Assembly (NCBI RefSeq): GCF_002925905.1
Contig: NZ_PRDB01000006.1
Location: forward strand, 186,001 to 250,000
Direction: 5' to 3'
Length of the DNA stretch: 64,000 nt
From: Klebsiella michiganensis
GTDB lineage: Bacteria > Pseudomonadota > Gammaproteobacteria > Enterobacterales > Enterobacteriaceae
The notes beneath the pieces are model-generated. The model was not told the origin of the DNA. It ran no database searches and worked only from the letters and a program-made list of their open reading frames with translations. The position numbers were made by a program, and so were the translations under genes. This document shows, piece after piece, positions 50,305-60,940 of the stretch (positions within the stretch are counted from its first letter, which is position 1; each line of letters begins with the position of its first letter).

Positions 50305-50724
50305 ATGATTCAGTCACTACAGGCATTATTTAAACAAGCAACCCGGCGCCGGCTTCGTATCCGCGCAGGGCTTGTTATTGCCTGTTGGTTACTGCTCAAC
50401 CTTCAGCTCGCCGTCGCGGCGCACCATGGCGGCCAGCAGCAGCCCGCGGCGCCGCAGGTGCAGATTCACCATATTGTCGATGGCATGATGAACATGCCCG
50501 GCATGGAAAACGTCGGCCAGAAAGTTATCTGTGAGAAGCACTGCGATCCCGATACCGCGCAGCCTAACTCTTTAACCTCTCTACAGCTGAACGCGCTCCC
50601 CTCCGAAACCGCGCTACTCGTGGTTTCCCCGCAGCAGGAGACCTGCGCTGAACGTATGGACTGGCGCACGCCGCCGGTCACCGGTCCGCCGGTTGAGATA
50701 CGCTTCTGCCGTTTCAGGGAATAA
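50305..50724 (+). CDS. DUF2946-like exported protein leading the copper operon
   Basis: 139 residues from the ATG at 50305-50307, which straddles the IS5 target duplication. A basic N-terminus (KQATRRRLRIRAG) and a long hydrophobic segment (LVIACWLLLNLQLAVAA) form a signal peptide or anchor; the mature part is rich in His, Met and Cys (HHGGQQQ, MMNMPGMENV, CEKHCDPD), fitting periplasmic copper binding. The family is seen with copper and silver efflux genes. The open frame runs back into the IS (ATG at 50233), so an IS-initiated fusion with 24 extra residues is possible. The native ribosome site was displaced. Confidence 0.75.
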   Translation: MIQSLQALFKQATRRRLRIRAGLVIACWLLLNLQLAVAAHHGGQQQPAAPQVQIHHIVDGMMNMPGMENVGQKVICEKHCDPDTAQPNSLTSLQLNALPSETALLVVSPQQETCAERMDWRTPPVTGPPVEIRFCRFRE

Positions 50725-50796
50725 CGCACCGTTAAAAACATCCATCAGATCTGCCCGGTCTGCGGGCGACTTTATGTTTTTTTCGGAGACTTTATT

Positions 50797-51165
50797 ATGC
50801 GTTCGACCTCTATTTTTCTGCTTATTACCAGCGTACTGACCTTTTCCTTCAGCGCATTTACCGCCAGCGCGGAAGACGCCGCGATGCACCATCACACCAT
50901 GTCCTCCATGGCGGATATGCCGGAGATGAAGAAGACGGATGATTCCGCCACGCTTTATTCGGCCAGCGGGGTCATTAAAGCCTGGCGCGACGATGCCGTC
51001 GTGATTGCCCACTCTCCGGTTACCGAGCTGAACTGGCCGGCGATGACCATGAGCTTTGCGCTCGCTGATAACCACGATAAAAAGCTGGCGGTGGGAGAGC
51101 AGGTCGATTTCACCTTCCGCCAGACCGACTCCGGCTACGCGATCGTTTCAATTACCGCGCGATAA
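50797..51165 (+). CDS. cusF: CusF-type periplasmic Cu(I)/Ag(I) chaperone
   Basis: 122 residues with a cleavable signal peptide (LLITSVLTFSFSAFTASA). A His/Met-rich spacer (MHHHTMSSMADMPEM) precedes the CusF OB domain with the metal-site pattern ASGVIKAWRDDAVVIAHSPV, NWPAMTMSFAL: His, Trp and the two Met that bind Cu(I)/Ag(I). It should pass metal to CusB/CusA. A GGAG ribosome site precedes the ATG. Confidence 0.92.
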   Translation: MRSTSIFLLITSVLTFSFSAFTASAEDAAMHHHTMSSMADMPEMKKTDDSATLYSASGVIKAWRDDAVVIAHSPVTELNWPAMTMSFALADNHDKKLAVGEQVDFTFRQTDSGYAIVSITAR

Positions 51166-51178
51166 TTCCGGAGTCATT

Positions 51179-52425
51179 ATGCACATCTTCAATAAGGCGG
51201 CCTGCGGGCTGCCGCTTTTACTGTCGCTGATGTCCACCAACGGCTGGGCAACGACGCTTTCTGAGGCCCTGTCGGCGGCGGAAAACTACTCCGCCGAGCT
51301 CTCCGCCAACGATCATCAGGTTAACGCTTTGAAGAATATGGCGGATTCCGCGATGCAGCTCCCCGATCCGAAGCTGAAATTTGGTATTGAAAACGTCCCG
51401 TTGGGCGGCAATAACGCCGGCCGTCTCACTCGCGAGGGATGACCATGCAAAGAGTTGGCGTGATGCAGGACTACGTCAGCAGTACCAAGCGTGAACGGAA
51501 AGCCGACTCCATTACCGCCGAGGCGCGCCAGACCGCCGCTAATGCCGATGTGATTCGTGCCCGGCTGCAGCGGGAAACCGCCCAGGCGTGGCTGGCGCTG
51601 GCGCTGGCGCAGAAGTCGCTGCGCTCGGTGCAGACGTTGATTAGCGAAACGTCCCGGCAAATCGACGTACAAAAGGCCGGCGTCAGCAGCGCCAGCGCCA
51701 GTCCCAGCAGCGTGCTGGACGTTCAGCTGGCGCTGAATGCGATGAAAAATGAGCAGGATAACGCCCGCCGCGATGTACAGATCGCCCAGGCACGCCTGTT
51801 GCAGCTCACCGGGAAGGAGATCCGCGATATCTCCGGCCCGCTGCCGCGCATTGAACGTCTGCCTGCCGACGAAGCCGACTTAATGGCCGGGATTAAACTT
51901 CACCCGGAAGTGATCCAGGCCGCCAGAGAAGCCGATCTGGCGAAAGCGAAATCAGGTCAGTCGGAAGTCGCGGCGATCCCCGACGTGGGCGTTGAGGTTT
52001 ATTACGCCCGACGCGGTGATGATTATGACGACATGGTGGGGGTCATGTTTACCGTCGATATGCCTATTTTTCAGGGCAAACGTCAGGACAAAGACCACGC
52101 AGCGGACGTCTCCCGTACCTATGAAGCCAACGATCGGCTGACGTTATTGATGCGCGAACATCAGGCGCAGCAGTATCAGCTGATTTCGCAATATAACGCC
52201 GCGAAAGCCATTTACGATCGCCAGCAAAGCGAGGTGCTGCCGCTGCTGCGCAAGAAGGTGAGTCTCGTCAATGCCCAGTATCGGGGCGGCAGCTCCGCGC
52301 TGCCTGAGCTGCTCGCCGCCCGCCGCGATCTCCTGAGCGGAGAAATTGCCAGCAACAATGCGGAGAAAGCGCTTGCCGATGCGTGGGCCGCTATTCGCTA
52401 CCTTATTCCACAGGATGTTAAATAA
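51179..52425 (+). pseudogene. cusC: CusC-like outer-membrane channel, frameshifted
   Basis: The start is the ATG at 51179-51181. The first frame encodes a signal peptide and the first part of a TolC-family protein (residues 1-88, TTLSEALSAAENYSAELSA, PDPKLKFGIENVPLGG, then RLTREG) and stops at the TGA at 51440-51442. The rest of the protein continues at once in another frame from 51439 (MTMQRVGVMQDYVSS) to 52425. One lost base in GAGGGATGACC explains it; the family has an acidic/neutral residue and then MTM here. The overlap is ATGA, so a re-start could still make the second piece, but it lacks a signal peptide. As read, the channel is broken. Confidence 0.85.
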
Positions 52426-53894
52426 TGAAGCTTAAATCTGCTCTTACCCTTGTGGCGCTGGCCGTCGCCCTTGCCGCCGCGGGCGGCTACTGGCTGGGTT
52501 CGCGAAGCGCGCCGATGCCCGCCGCTGGCGGCGGCCAAGCGGAAACGGGCCGCAAAGTGCTGTACTGGTACGATCCAATGGCCCCCGCTACGCGCTTTGA
52601 TAAACCGGGTAAATCGCCGTTTATGGATATGGATCTGGTGCCGCGCTACGCCGATGAAGGCGCGGGAGAAGACGCCGGGGGCGTGCAGATTAGTGCCCGC
52701 CAGCAGCAAAATCTTGGCGTCCGTACGGCGAACGTCTCCCGCCAGACGCTGGCGCTGAAGCTCAATGCTTTTGCTACCGTGGCCATTGATGAGCGGGGCG
52801 TTGAAACGGTACCGGCGCTGGCCAGCGGTCTTATTGAGAAACTTTACGTCAACGCCTCCCAGCAGTTTGTGAAAAAGAACGAGGCGCTGGCGGAGCTGTG
52901 GATCCCGCAGTGGGCGGCGGCGCAGCAGGAGTATCTGGCGGTGAGGCGGCTGGGCGATAGCGGGCTGACCGCCGCGGCCCGCGACCGCCTGCGGCTGCAG
53001 TTTATGCCGGAAGCGGTTATCCGTAGCGTTGAGCGCAGCGGTCAACCGCAAACCCGCATGACGGTGCGCGCGCCGCACGATGGATACGTCAGCAAGCTGG
53101 ATGTGCGCACCGGCGCGCAGGTCACGACAGCCCAACCGCTGTTCGAGCTGGCCAGCCTCGATCCGGTCTGGATCGTGATTGATTACCCGCAAAGCCAGGC
53201 CAGCCTGCTGCGCGAAGGCAGTAAGGTGACAGCCACCACCGGCAGCTGGCCCGGTATGGCGTTTCAGGGAACCGTCAGCGAACTGCTTCCCGACCTCGAA
53301 GCCACCACCCGTACGTTGAAAGCCCGCGTAGTGCTGAATAATCCGCAGCATCGGCTCAAGCCGGGCATGTATTTGAACGTTGAGCTGGCTGAGGCGCAGC
53401 AGGAGAGCGCCGTTCTGGCTATTCCGGAAGAGGCATTAATTGCCACCGGCACCAGCAATCGGGTGCTGATCGCCGACGGCGAGGGGCATTTCCGTCCGGT
53501 CGAGGTGACCGCAGGGCGAACGCAGAATGGTCTGGTTGAGATTAAATCCGGCCTCGAAGCGGGCCAAAAGGTGGTGACCTCCGGGCAGTTCCTGATTGAC
53601 TCCGAAGCCAGCCTGCGCAGCGCGCTGCCGCAAATGGCCGGGCAAGAGGAGGAAGCAAAAAGCTACTCAGCGCAGGGCGTTATTAAGGCCGTGAACGATG
53701 AGGCGGTAACCATTGCGCACCAGCCGGTACCGGCGCTGAAATGGCCGGCGATGATCATGGATTTTGCTATTACGCCGCAGCTGCGGGAACAGATGCGGCC
53801 CGGCGAGTCGGTGATGTTTCACTTCGTCCTGACCGATGAAGGGGCGCGAGTCACCTCAATGATGCCGCTGAACGGCGCTAAGGAGCAGCCATGA
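52425..53894 (+). CDS. cusB: CusB-type periplasmic adaptor with fused C-terminal CusF domain
   Basis: 489 residues, longer than E. coli CusB (407). An N-terminal membrane anchor is followed by a heavy-metal-binding segment ([20 protein letters not shown], then MDMDLVPRY, as in CusB-type YHS/HMBD units), the adaptor hairpin and lipoyl/beta-barrel regions, and a C-terminal CusF domain from about residue 412 ([30 protein letters not shown]) with the metal-site His, Trp and Met. The start overlaps the cusC stop (TAATG) and the stop overlaps cusA. It bridges CusA and the outer-membrane channel. Confidence 0.92.
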   Translation: MKLKSALTLVALAVALAAAGGYWLGSRSAPMPAAGGGQAETGRKVLYWYDPMAPATRFDKPGKSPFMDMDLVPRYADEGAGEDAGGVQISARQQQNLGVRTANVSRQTLALKLNAFATVAIDERGVETVPALASGLIEKLYVNASQQFVKKNEALAELWIPQWAAAQQEYLAVRRLGDSGLTAAARDRLRLQFMPEAVIRSVERSGQPQTRMTVRAPHDGYVSKLDVRTGAQVTTAQPLFELASLDPVWIVIDYPQSQASLLREGSKVTATTGSWPGMAFQGTVSELLPDLEATTRTLKARVVLNNPQHRLKPGMYLNVELAEAQQESAVLAIPEEALIATGTSNRVLIADGEGHFRPVEVTAGRTQNGLVEIKSGLEAGQKVVTSGQFLIDSEASLRSALPQMAGQEEEAKSYSAQGVIKAVNDEAVTIAHQPVPALKWPAMIMDFAITPQLREQMRPGESVMFHFVLTDEGARVTSMMPLNGAKEQP

Positions 53895-56800
53895 TTGCCG
53901 CCGTTATCCGCTGGTCATTGCGCAACCGCCTGCTGGTATTGCTGGCGACGCTGATTATGGCCGCCTGGGGCGTCTGGTCGGTACAGCAGGCGCCGCTGGA
54001 CGCGCTGCCGGATCTCTCCGATACCCAGGTGATCATTCGCGTGAGCTATCCGGGGAAAGCGCCGCAGATTGTCGAAGATCAGGTGACCTACCCGCTGACC
54101 ACCACCATGCTGTCGGTGCCGGGAGCGAAAACCGTGCGCGGCTTTTCGATGTTCGGCGATGCTTATGTCTATGTGCTGTTTGATGATGGAACGGACCCGT
54201 ACTGGGCGCGCTCCCGCGTGCTGGAGTACCTGAGCCAGGTCCAGAGCAGCCTGCCGCCGGAAGCGAAAGCGTCGCTGGGGCCGGATGCCACCGGCGTCGG
54301 CTGGGTGTTTGAATATGTGCTTACCGACAAAAGCGGCCAGCATAGCCTCGGCGATCTGCGGGCGATTCAGGACTGGATCCTCAAATATGAACTGAAAACC
54401 GTGCCGGATGTTTCGGAGGTGGCCAGCGTCGGCGGAATGGTCAAAGAGTATCAGGTGATCCTTAATCCTGACCGGCTGCGGGCGCTGAACGTCACCCACG
54501 AGCAGGTGATTAGCGCGATCCAGAGCGCCAACCAGGAAGGGGGCGGTTCGGTGCTCGAGCTGGGCGAAGCCGAATATATGGTGCGCACCACCGGCTACCT
54601 GAAGTCCATCGACGACTTTAACCAGGTGGTTATCGCTGCGCGCAGCGGCGTGCCGGTGCTGCTCTCCGACGTCGCCAGCGTGCGCCGGGGACCGGCGATC
54701 CGGCGCGGCGTCGCCGAGCTCAACGGCCAGGGCGAGGTGGCGGGCGGGATAATCATTATGCGCTCGGGTAAAAACGCGCTCAGCACCATTAACGCAGTAA
54801 AGGCCAAACTGGCGGAAGTGCAAAAAAGCCTGCCCGCAGGCGTGGAGATTGTTCCGGTCTACGATCGTTCGCAGCTGATTAAAAACGCCGTCGAGACCCT
54901 GACCCATAAGCTCATTGAGGAGTTTATCGTCGTGGCGGTGGTCTGCTCGCTGTTTCTGTTCCACTTCCGCAGCGCGCTGGTGGCGATGATCACGCTGCCG
55001 CTGGGGATCCTTGGCGCGTTTATTGTGATGCACTATCAGGGCGTCAGCGCCAATATGATGTCGCTCGGCGGAATTGCGATCGCTATCGGGGCCATGGTCG
55101 ATGCGGCAATCGTGATGATTGAAAATATGCATAAGGTGCTGGAGCAGTGGCGGCACGAGCATCCCGAACGCCAGCCGTCCTCCGCCGACTACTGGCAGAT
55201 TGCCCAGCACGCGGCATCGGAAGTGGGGCCTGCGCTGTTTTGCAGCCTGCTGATTATCACCCTGTCGTTTATTCCGGTGTTCACCCTCGAGGCGCAGGAG
55301 GGCAAGATGTTCTCGCCGCTGGCCTTCACCAAAACGTATTCGATGGCGGTGGCCGCCGGACTCGGAATCACCCTGGTGCCGGTGCTGATGGGCTACTTTA
55401 TTCGCGGCAAAATTCCTGATGAAACCGCCAATCCGCTCAACCGCTGGCTGATTCGCGCCTATGAGCCGCTGCTGGATAAAGTTTTGCAGTGGCCGAAGGC
55501 GACGCTGGCGGCGGCGGGCCTGCTGCTGGTTGCCACGCTGTGGCCGCTGGCGCAGCTCGGCAGCGAATTTCTGCCGCAAATTGACGAGGGCGACCTGTTG
55601 TATATGCCCTCCACGCTGCCGGGGATCTCCAGCCGCGAAGCCGGACGCTTGCTGCAGCAGACCGACCGTCTGATCAAGACCATTCCTGAAGTGCAAAGCG
55701 TATTCGGCAAGGCCGGGCGGGCGGACAGCGCTACCGACCCGGCGCCGCTGACCATGCTGGAAACCACGATTCAGTTCAAGCCGAAAAGCGAATGGCGGCC
55801 CGGCATGACCATGGATAAGCTGATCGAGGAGCTCGACAATACGGTGAAGGTACCGGGGATAGCCAACGTCTGGGTACCGCCGATCCGTAATCGCCTGGAC
55901 ATGCTGGCGACCGGCATCAAAAGCCCGGTCGGCATCAAAGTGAACGGTAACAATCTGGCGGAGATCGAAAAGACCGCCGAAGAGATTGAGCGCATCGTGC
56001 GTAGCGTACCGGGGGTGACGTCGGCGCTGGCGGAACGCCTCGACGGCGGCCGCTATATCGATATCGCTATCGACCGGGTGAAAGCCGCCCGCTACGGCGT
56101 GTCGGTGAAGGAGCTGCAGTCAATCGTCGCCAGCGTCGTCGGCGGCGATAACATCGGCGAAACCATCGAGGGGCGAGAACGTTACCCGATCGGCGTCCGC
56201 TATCCGCGCGAAATGCGCGACTCGCTGCAAAAGCTGCGCGACCTGCCGGTAGTGACCAGCGGCGGGGCGCAGGTAGCGCTCTCGGAACTGGCGGACATCA
56301 CCATTACCGACGGCCCGCCGATGCTGAAAAGCGAAAACGCCCGCCTGTCGGACTGGATCTACGTGGATATTCGCGGGCGCGACTTAAAATCCGCAGTTGA
56401 TGAAATGCAGAGCGAGGTCGGCAAACGGGTCAGGCTGCCGGAAGGCATCTCGCTGACCTGGTCCGGGCAGTATGAGTACCTTGAGCGCGCCACCGCGAAG
56501 CTGAAAATCGTGCTGCCGTTTACCCTGATGATTATCTTTATCCTGCTTTACGTCACTTTCAGCCGCGTTAAAGACGCTCTGCTGATTATGGGAACTTTGC
56601 CGTTTTCGCTGATCGGCGGCGTCTGGCTGCTCTGGCTGCTGGGCTACAACCTGTCGGTAGCCGCCGCCGTGGGCTTTATTGCGCTTGCCGGCGTGGCGGC
56701 GGAGTTCGGGGTGATTATGGTGCTCTATTTGAACCAGGCGATCGCGAAACGCCGCCCTGAGCTGAACGATCGCGCGCTCAACGAGGCGATTCATGAAGGG

Positions 56801-57004
56801 GCCGTGCTGCGCGTGCGCCCGAAAGTGATGACCGTGGCGACAATCATGGCCGGACTGCTGCCGATTATGTGGGGAGGGGGCACCGGATCGGAGGTGATGC
56901 AGCGTATCGCCGCGCCGATGATCGGCGGGATGATCACCGCGCCGCTGCTCTCGATGCTGGTGATCCCGGCAGTCTATCTCCTGACGCACCGTAACAAACG
57001 CTAA
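53891..57004 (+). CDS. cusA: CusA-type RND Cu(I)/Ag(I) efflux pump
   Basis: 1037 residues (E. coli CusA 1047), HME-RND family, 12 membrane spans with two large periplasmic loops. The proton-relay Asp is in [18 protein letters not shown]; the metal-binding methionines of E. coli CusA (573, 623, 672) have counterparts in [23 protein letters not shown] and [15 protein letters not shown]. It starts at ATGA overlapping cusB. Without a working cusC it would need another outer-membrane channel such as TolC or one encoded elsewhere. Confidence 0.95.
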   Translation: MIAAVIRWSLRNRLLVLLATLIMAAWGVWSVQQAPLDALPDLSDTQVIIRVSYPGKAPQIVEDQVTYPLTTTMLSVPGAKTVRGFSMFGDAYVYVLFDDGTDPYWARSRVLEYLSQVQSSLPPEAKASLGPDATGVGWVFEYVLTDKSGQHSLGDLRAIQDWILKYELKTVPDVSEVASVGGMVKEYQVILNPDRLRALNVTHEQVISAIQSANQEGGGSVLELGEAEYMVRTTGYLKSIDDFNQVVIAARSGVPVLLSDVASVRRGPAIRRGVAELNGQGEVAGGIIIMRSGKNALSTINAVKAKLAEVQKSLPAGVEIVPVYDRSQLIKNAVETLTHKLIEEFIVVAVVCSLFLFHFRSALVAMITLPLGILGAFIVMHYQGVSANMMSLGGIAIAIGAMVDAAIVMIENMHKVLEQWRHEHPERQPSSADYWQIAQHAASEVGPALFCSLLIITLSFIPVFTLEAQEGKMFSPLAFTKTYSMAVAAGLGITLVPVLMGYFIRGKIPDETANPLNRWLIRAYEPLLDKVLQWPKATLAAAGLLLVATLWPLAQLGSEFLPQIDEGDLLYMPSTLPGISSREAGRLLQQTDRLIKTIPEVQSVFGKAGRADSATDPAPLTMLETTIQFKPKSEWRPGMTMDKLIEELDNTVKVPGIANVWVPPIRNRLDMLATGIKSPVGIKVNGNNLAEIEKTAEEIERIVRSVPGVTSALAERLDGGRYIDIAIDRVKAARYGVSVKELQSIVASVVGGDNIGETIEGRERYPIGVRYPREMRDSLQKLRDLPVVTSGGAQVALSELADITITDGPPMLKSENARLSDWIYVDIRGRDLKSAVDEMQSEVGKRVRLPEGISLTWSGQYEYLERATAKLKIVLPFTLMIIFILLYVTFSRVKDALLIMGTLPFSLIGGVWLLWLLGYNLSVAAAVGFIALAGVAAEFGVIMVLYLNQAIAKRRPELNDRALNEAIHEGAVLRVRPKVMTVATIMAGLLPIMWGGGTGSEVMQRIAAPMIGGMITAPLLSMLVIPAVYLLTHRNKR

Positions 57005-57039
57005 AGTACAACGCCCGGGCCAGGCGACTCGGGCGTGAA

Positions 57040-57330
57040 TCAGTCGGCGTTCTTAAGATCTTCCGCGCGTTTGGCGGTGGCGTAGACAAAATCGAGCATG
57101 GGTTCAAGGTCGGTATCGTAGCCGGCCTGAATGATTTTGCCGCGCAGCCATTCGATCTCGCTGGTAATATCCGGGTGGAATATATTGTTGTCCTGCGCTT
57201 TACGCAGCCACTTGAGCAGGAAATTATTTTTCCCGCGGATACCGCCTGATTTCTTCGATTTTGCGTGTATTTTCAGCGCCACCAGAATGCAGTAATAGAA
57301 ATGAACGCGCTGATTAAAACTTTGGTGCAT
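57040..57330 (-). CDS. Small conserved protein of unknown function
   Basis: 96 residues from the ATG at 57328-57330, chosen because a purine-rich site (GGGAATAAAG) precedes it; the frame stays open upstream to 57447 with poor starts. The sequence is mostly helical and charged (KIHAKSKKSGGIRGKNNFLL, SEIEWLRGKIIQAGYDTD). No signal peptide or membrane span. I do not recognise a family. Confidence 0.55.
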   Translation of the reverse strand: MHQSFNQRVHFYYCILVALKIHAKSKKSGGIRGKNNFLLKWLRKAQDNNIFHPDITSEIEWLRGKIIQAGYDTDLEPMLDFVYATAKRAEDLKNAD

Positions 57331-57522
57331 GTCTTTATTCCCGCCAGAATCAGGTTGCGGACGGGCATGGACCTTAAACATGCGGTCTCTGATATTCACC
57401 CGTACCACCATCGCGCCGCTTGCCGGACGCTGAAGCGATGGTGGCACGGAAGCCGAATTGCCGTCAATTATTGATTAATTTTTTACCCATATTTGCGCCG
57501 GTTATCTTTCGACGATGCTTCC
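57331..57522. other. Intergenic region
   Basis: Presumed promoter of the small minus-strand gene and 3' region of the MFS gene. No further structure is seen. Confidence 0.3.
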
Positions 57523-58713
57523 TCAGGTTCGCGGTAAAGCAGCGCGTTGTTGCAGGTAAATGCGCAAAGTCAAGATAAATGCCAGCGTGACCACCGCCGC
57601 CGCCAACAAATAAATAGTCTCCAGATCGTAATAACCGGCCACCCAGCCGGCGCCCGGGCCGGTTAATCCCAACGCCAGATCGAGAAAGGCCGAATAGGTA
57701 CCCAGCGCGGTGCCCTGATTCTGTTCTTCAACCTGTTTCACCGCTTCCACGCCAAGCGCCGGGAAGACCAGCGAAAAGCCCGAGCCGGTGAGAAAGGCGC
57801 CCATTCCGGCCATCCACGCCGAGGAGGCCGACCAGATGATCAGCAGGCCGATACATTCGATCGCAAAACAGATTAACGATACCCGCACGCCGCCGTAGCG
57901 GGTAATGGTGTTGCCCAGGATCAGGCGGATGCAGATAAAACCGATGCTGAACAGGGAGAGGGTAAACGCCGCGCCTTGCCAGCTATGGGCGGAGAAGTAG
58001 AGGGTAATAAAGGTTGCGATAACCCCAAAACCGACGGTACCCAGCGCCAGCCCCAGCCCGTAGGGCCAGATTTTGCGCGCCACCACATGAAACGGCGCTC
58101 TGATCCCCGCCGTCACGCTGACGTCCTGCCGCGTACGGGCATAGAGCAGGCCAACCGCCGCCGCCAGGATCACCACGGCGGCAAATCCGCTGATGCCAAA
58201 ATAGCCGTTAAGCATGACACCCAGCGGGGCGCCGACCGCCATGGCGACGTAGGTCGCCACGCCGTTCCACGAGATCACCCGCGAAGTGTGAATCGCACCG
58301 ACGGTTTTGATCCCCCACAGGGTCGTGCCGGTGGCGGTAAAACTTTCCCCGACGCCGAGGAAAATGCGCCCCACCAACAGCGCGGCAACGGCCAGCGGCG
58401 GCGAGGATTGCAGCAAGACCGCGAGCAGCGTGAAGAGACCGCTGAGCAGGCAGCAAACAATCCCCCGACTGACGACTTTTTTCGGCCCCCAGATATCGGT
58501 GTAGCGGCCCGCATGCGGGCGGCTGATCAGGGTTGAGATGTACTGAAGGCTGATGACCACGCCGGCGATAAAGGGGCTATAGCCCAGCTGATAGTGGATA
58601 TAGCCCGGCAGTACGGCGAGCGGCAGGCCAATAGAGAGATAGCAGATACAGGTAAAAACAACGATAGAAATAATACGCAGATTAAGCTGAGTGGTGCTGG
58701 CGGAAGTGGTCAT
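57523..58713 (-). CDS. MFS transporter, YfcJ/YhhS type
   Basis: 396 residues with 12 spans. The MFS A motif is SRPHAGRYTDIWGPKKV and a motif-C-like segment is VAMAVGAPLGVMLNGYFG. The opening LNLRIISIVVFTCICYLSIG and overall pattern fit the YfcJ/YhhS UPF0226 branch (arabinose/toxic-compound exporters). Substrate unknown. It is monocistronic. Confidence 0.82.
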   Translation of the reverse strand: MTTSASTTQLNLRIISIVVFTCICYLSIGLPLAVLPGYIHYQLGYSPFIAGVVISLQYISTLISRPHAGRYTDIWGPKKVVSRGIVCCLLSGLFTLLAVLLQSSPPLAVAALLVGRIFLGVGESFTATGTTLWGIKTVGAIHTSRVISWNGVATYVAMAVGAPLGVMLNGYFGISGFAAVVILAAAVGLLYARTRQDVSVTAGIRAPFHVVARKIWPYGLGLALGTVGFGVIATFITLYFSAHSWQGAAFTLSLFSIGFICIRLILGNTITRYGGVRVSLICFAIECIGLLIIWSASSAWMAGMGAFLTGSGFSLVFPALGVEAVKQVEEQNQGTALGTYSAFLDLALGLTGPGAGWVAGYYDLETIYLLAAAVVTLAFILTLRIYLQQRAALPRT

Positions 58714-58908
58714 AACGCGAAGTATTGAAAACCAAAGGGAAGCTAAGCATAGCGCAGCGCCGTCGGGCGCAACGAGCAGAGCATGCGTTTTCTCAATGAT
58801 TCAGGCAAACGCACTAAAAACAGTCATGAGAAAAGAGGATTCTGGGCAAGTCGTGCGCGGCAGAGTATAAAATCTGTTAACGCATCACGGATAATGACAG
58901 GAGAGAGT

Positions 58909-59355
58909 ATGGAATACGATTTAGACGGTATGGATGTGCTTTTTGTCGCCGGATTTGGGCCGATAACGCAATCGACGCCGGCCAGCAGGGAGTTTTATGT
59001 GGCTGCGCTGGGCCTGCCGCTAAAACCGATGCCCGGTAACGAAGAGTATCTGCTGACCGAACATGACGCCATCGGCGGGGTAAAACATTTTGCCCTGTGG
59101 CCGCTGGCGCAGGCTGCGCGCTCCTGCTTTGACGCCGATCTCTGGCCTGACTATCTGCCGGTGCCGCAGGCGTGGGTCGAGTTTGAAGTGCGCGATATCA
59201 ACACCGCCACCGACGCGCTGAAGGCCAGAGGCTATCGTCTGCTGGTGGACAACCGCATTGAGCCGTGGGGGCAAACCGTCACGCGGCTGTTGAGCCCGGA
59301 AGGGCTGCTGACAGGGATTACCGTGACCCCGTGGCTGCGTGAGGGCAAAGCATAA
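58909..59355 (+). CDS. VOC-family (glyoxalase/bleomycin-resistance fold) protein
   Basis: 148 residues from the ATG at 58909 (GACAGGAGAG site). Two beta-alpha-beta-beta-beta modules are seen: FVAGFGPITQSTPASREFYV, then ALGLPLKP, and AWVEFEVRDINTATDALKAR, then GYRLLVDNRIEPWGQ. The final E-G-L-L-T region could supply a metal ligand. It could be a metal-dependent hydrolase, isomerase or antibiotic-binding protein. It is followed by a small gene that starts 5 bases on. Confidence 0.8.
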   Translation: MEYDLDGMDVLFVAGFGPITQSTPASREFYVAALGLPLKPMPGNEEYLLTEHDAIGGVKHFALWPLAQAARSCFDADLWPDYLPVPQAWVEFEVRDINTATDALKARGYRLLVDNRIEPWGQTVTRLLSPEGLLTGITVTPWLREGKA

Positions 59356-59359
59356 TGGC

Positions 59360-59623
59360 ATGCATGAGCCGCCCATCATCCCCTGCGATCGGCAGGGTGA
59401 TGGAATGCTGATTTATGACGTATTCGGGCGCCATATTGGCGTCCAGCGCCAGGGCGAACGCTGGCTACTTTTCCGCGTCGATCTGAACGAGCGGAAATGT
59501 TCGCCGCTGCGTGGGATCATCATCCCGGACGATCTCCCGGAGGCGGAAATTCCCGGCTGGCTGGGAGATATTTTTCACGAAGCGGCAAGCCCGCACCATC
59601 CTGACGTCCGGCTTGTGGAGTAG
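59360..59623 (+). CDS. Small conserved protein next to VOC gene
   Basis: 87 residues from the ATG at 59360, five bases after the VOC stop and probably co-translated. The pattern MLIYDVFGRHIGVQRQGERW, LLFRVDLNERKCSP, then IIIPDDLPEAEIPGWLGDIF is typical of a small beta-sandwich unit (DUF7661-like, from memory). Function unknown. Confidence 0.65.
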   Translation: MHEPPIIPCDRQGDGMLIYDVFGRHIGVQRQGERWLLFRVDLNERKCSPLRGIIIPDDLPEAEIPGWLGDIFHEAASPHHPDVRLVE

Positions 59624-59626
59624 CGC

Positions 59627-60016
59627 CTACGGCCAGCTTCTGTTTTGCAGCACCACGCGATAACCGTCGCCGTCGACAAAGGTTTTTCCGTTCACATTCC
59701 AGTACGGATTGAACGCGCTGACCGGCGCAAAACCGGCGGTCAGCATTTTCGCACACTGTTCCCGCCATTCCGCGGCTTCCGGGTAATAAAGCACCAGCAA
59801 ATCTTCCTCGCCCGGAGAGGGCTTCACCGGATGATGATGGCAGAGGGTGAATTCAAGATGCCAGCCGAGATCGCGGCGTCCGACCATCACGCCGCTAAAG
59901 CCGGCATGATCGGCAAACTGCGCGATCTGCTCCAGCCCAAGGCCCGTGCAGTACATGTGGCAACTGAGTGAAAGGTCGGTGACCGGCCTGGCGATGCGCA
60001 TAGCGTTAAGCGTCAT
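59627..60016 (-). CDS. VOC-family protein
   Basis: 129 residues from the ATG at 60014-60016. Glyoxalase-like fold: MRIARPVTDLSLSCHMYCTG, LGLEQIAQF, then GWHLEFTLCHHHPVKPSPGE (candidate His and Glu ligands), and FNPYWNVNGKTFVDGDGYRV with the last Asp-Gly. It is convergent with the preceding small gene, with 3 bases between them. Substrate unknown. Confidence 0.78.
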   Translation of the reverse strand: MTLNAMRIARPVTDLSLSCHMYCTGLGLEQIAQFADHAGFSGVMVGRRDLGWHLEFTLCHHHPVKPSPGEEDLLVLYYPEAAEWREQCAKMLTAGFAPVSAFNPYWNVNGKTFVDGDGYRVVLQNRSWP

Positions 60017-60172
60017 AACAGCCTGTATCGATAAAGGTTTGGTAGATTGACTGTATCCGCTTTTGCGGCGGCCATTTGTCACAAAGAGCTTTTAATGCGC
60101 CCGGCAAAGCGAATTTTTTCGATTGTCTCTGCGGCGCGTTTTATCTAGAATCTTCGCTTTCGGAGAGAGAAA

Positions 60173-60793
60173 ATGTCCGTTGCTGATTCCCTTCTTGCTT
60201 ACTCTTTTGCTGCGCTGTTGCTCACCCTTACCCCAGGCCTGGATACCGCTTTAATTCTGCGAACCGCGACCGTTGAAGGCGGAAAAAAAGCCTTTCAGGC
60301 GGCGCTGGGCATTGATACGGGATGTTTTATCTGGGGGGCTGCGGTCGCCTTCGGTCTTGGGGCGCTACTGGCGGCATCGGAGCTGGCGTATGACCTGCTC
60401 AAATGGTGCGGGGCCGCCTATTTATGCTGGCTGGGCATTCAGTTAATTCTCAAGCCGCGCGGTCATTTTGTTCATCAGGACAGGGCGGCGGCGCCGGCAA
60501 GTAACTGGTTTTTAAAAGGGATGATGGGCAATGTGCTCAATCCGAAAATGGGGATCTTTTACGTCTCTTTCCTGCCGCAGTTTATTCCGACCGGCCACTC
60601 GCCCATCGTCTGGACGTTCCTGCTGGTCGCCATCCATGTGGCGATCGGGACGCTCTGGTCGTTAACGCTAATCCTGACCAGCCGCTCTGCCGCTCGGCTA
60701 TTAAAGACGCCGCTATTTATTCGGTGGATGGACCGCGCAACCGGCGGCCTCTTTATGTTATTTGCTGCCAAACTGGCTTTTAGCCACCGTTAA
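60173..60793 (+). CDS. LysE/RhtB-family amino-acid exporter
   Basis: 206 residues with six spans. The family motif is LTPGLDTALILRTATVEGGK at residues 18-38, and the second conserved region is NVLNPKMGIFYVSFLPQFI. It probably exports an amino acid such as threonine or homoserine lactone. An AGAGAGAAA site precedes the ATG. Confidence 0.85.
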   Translation: MSVADSLLAYSFAALLLTLTPGLDTALILRTATVEGGKKAFQAALGIDTGCFIWGAAVAFGLGALLAASELAYDLLKWCGAAYLCWLGIQLILKPRGHFVHQDRAAAPASNWFLKGMMGNVLNPKMGIFYVSFLPQFIPTGHSPIVWTFLLVAIHVAIGTLWSLTLILTSRSAARLLKTPLFIRWMDRATGGLFMLFAAKLAFSHR

Positions 60794-60940
60794 ATCCCTC
60801 TGGACAAGGATGTCCAGCGCCTCACTCCACATTTCGTTACTCGCCGAAGCATCCCCCGGCCGTTGCCGTAAAGTTTCTCCCCGCAGGCCGGGCGCTGCCG
60901 CATGGCGCTGCTTGCGCATCGTGGCAAGCGAAATCATAAT

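Noticed and set aside
50466..51075. Minus-strand frames opposite the first two copper genes
   Set aside because: They overlap real genes with signal peptides and metal-binding motifs and have no features of their own.
53915..55696. 593-residue minus-strand open frame opposite cusA
   Set aside because: It is Arg/His/Gln-rich, shows no domain and mirrors the high-GC codon pattern of cusA; a shadow frame.
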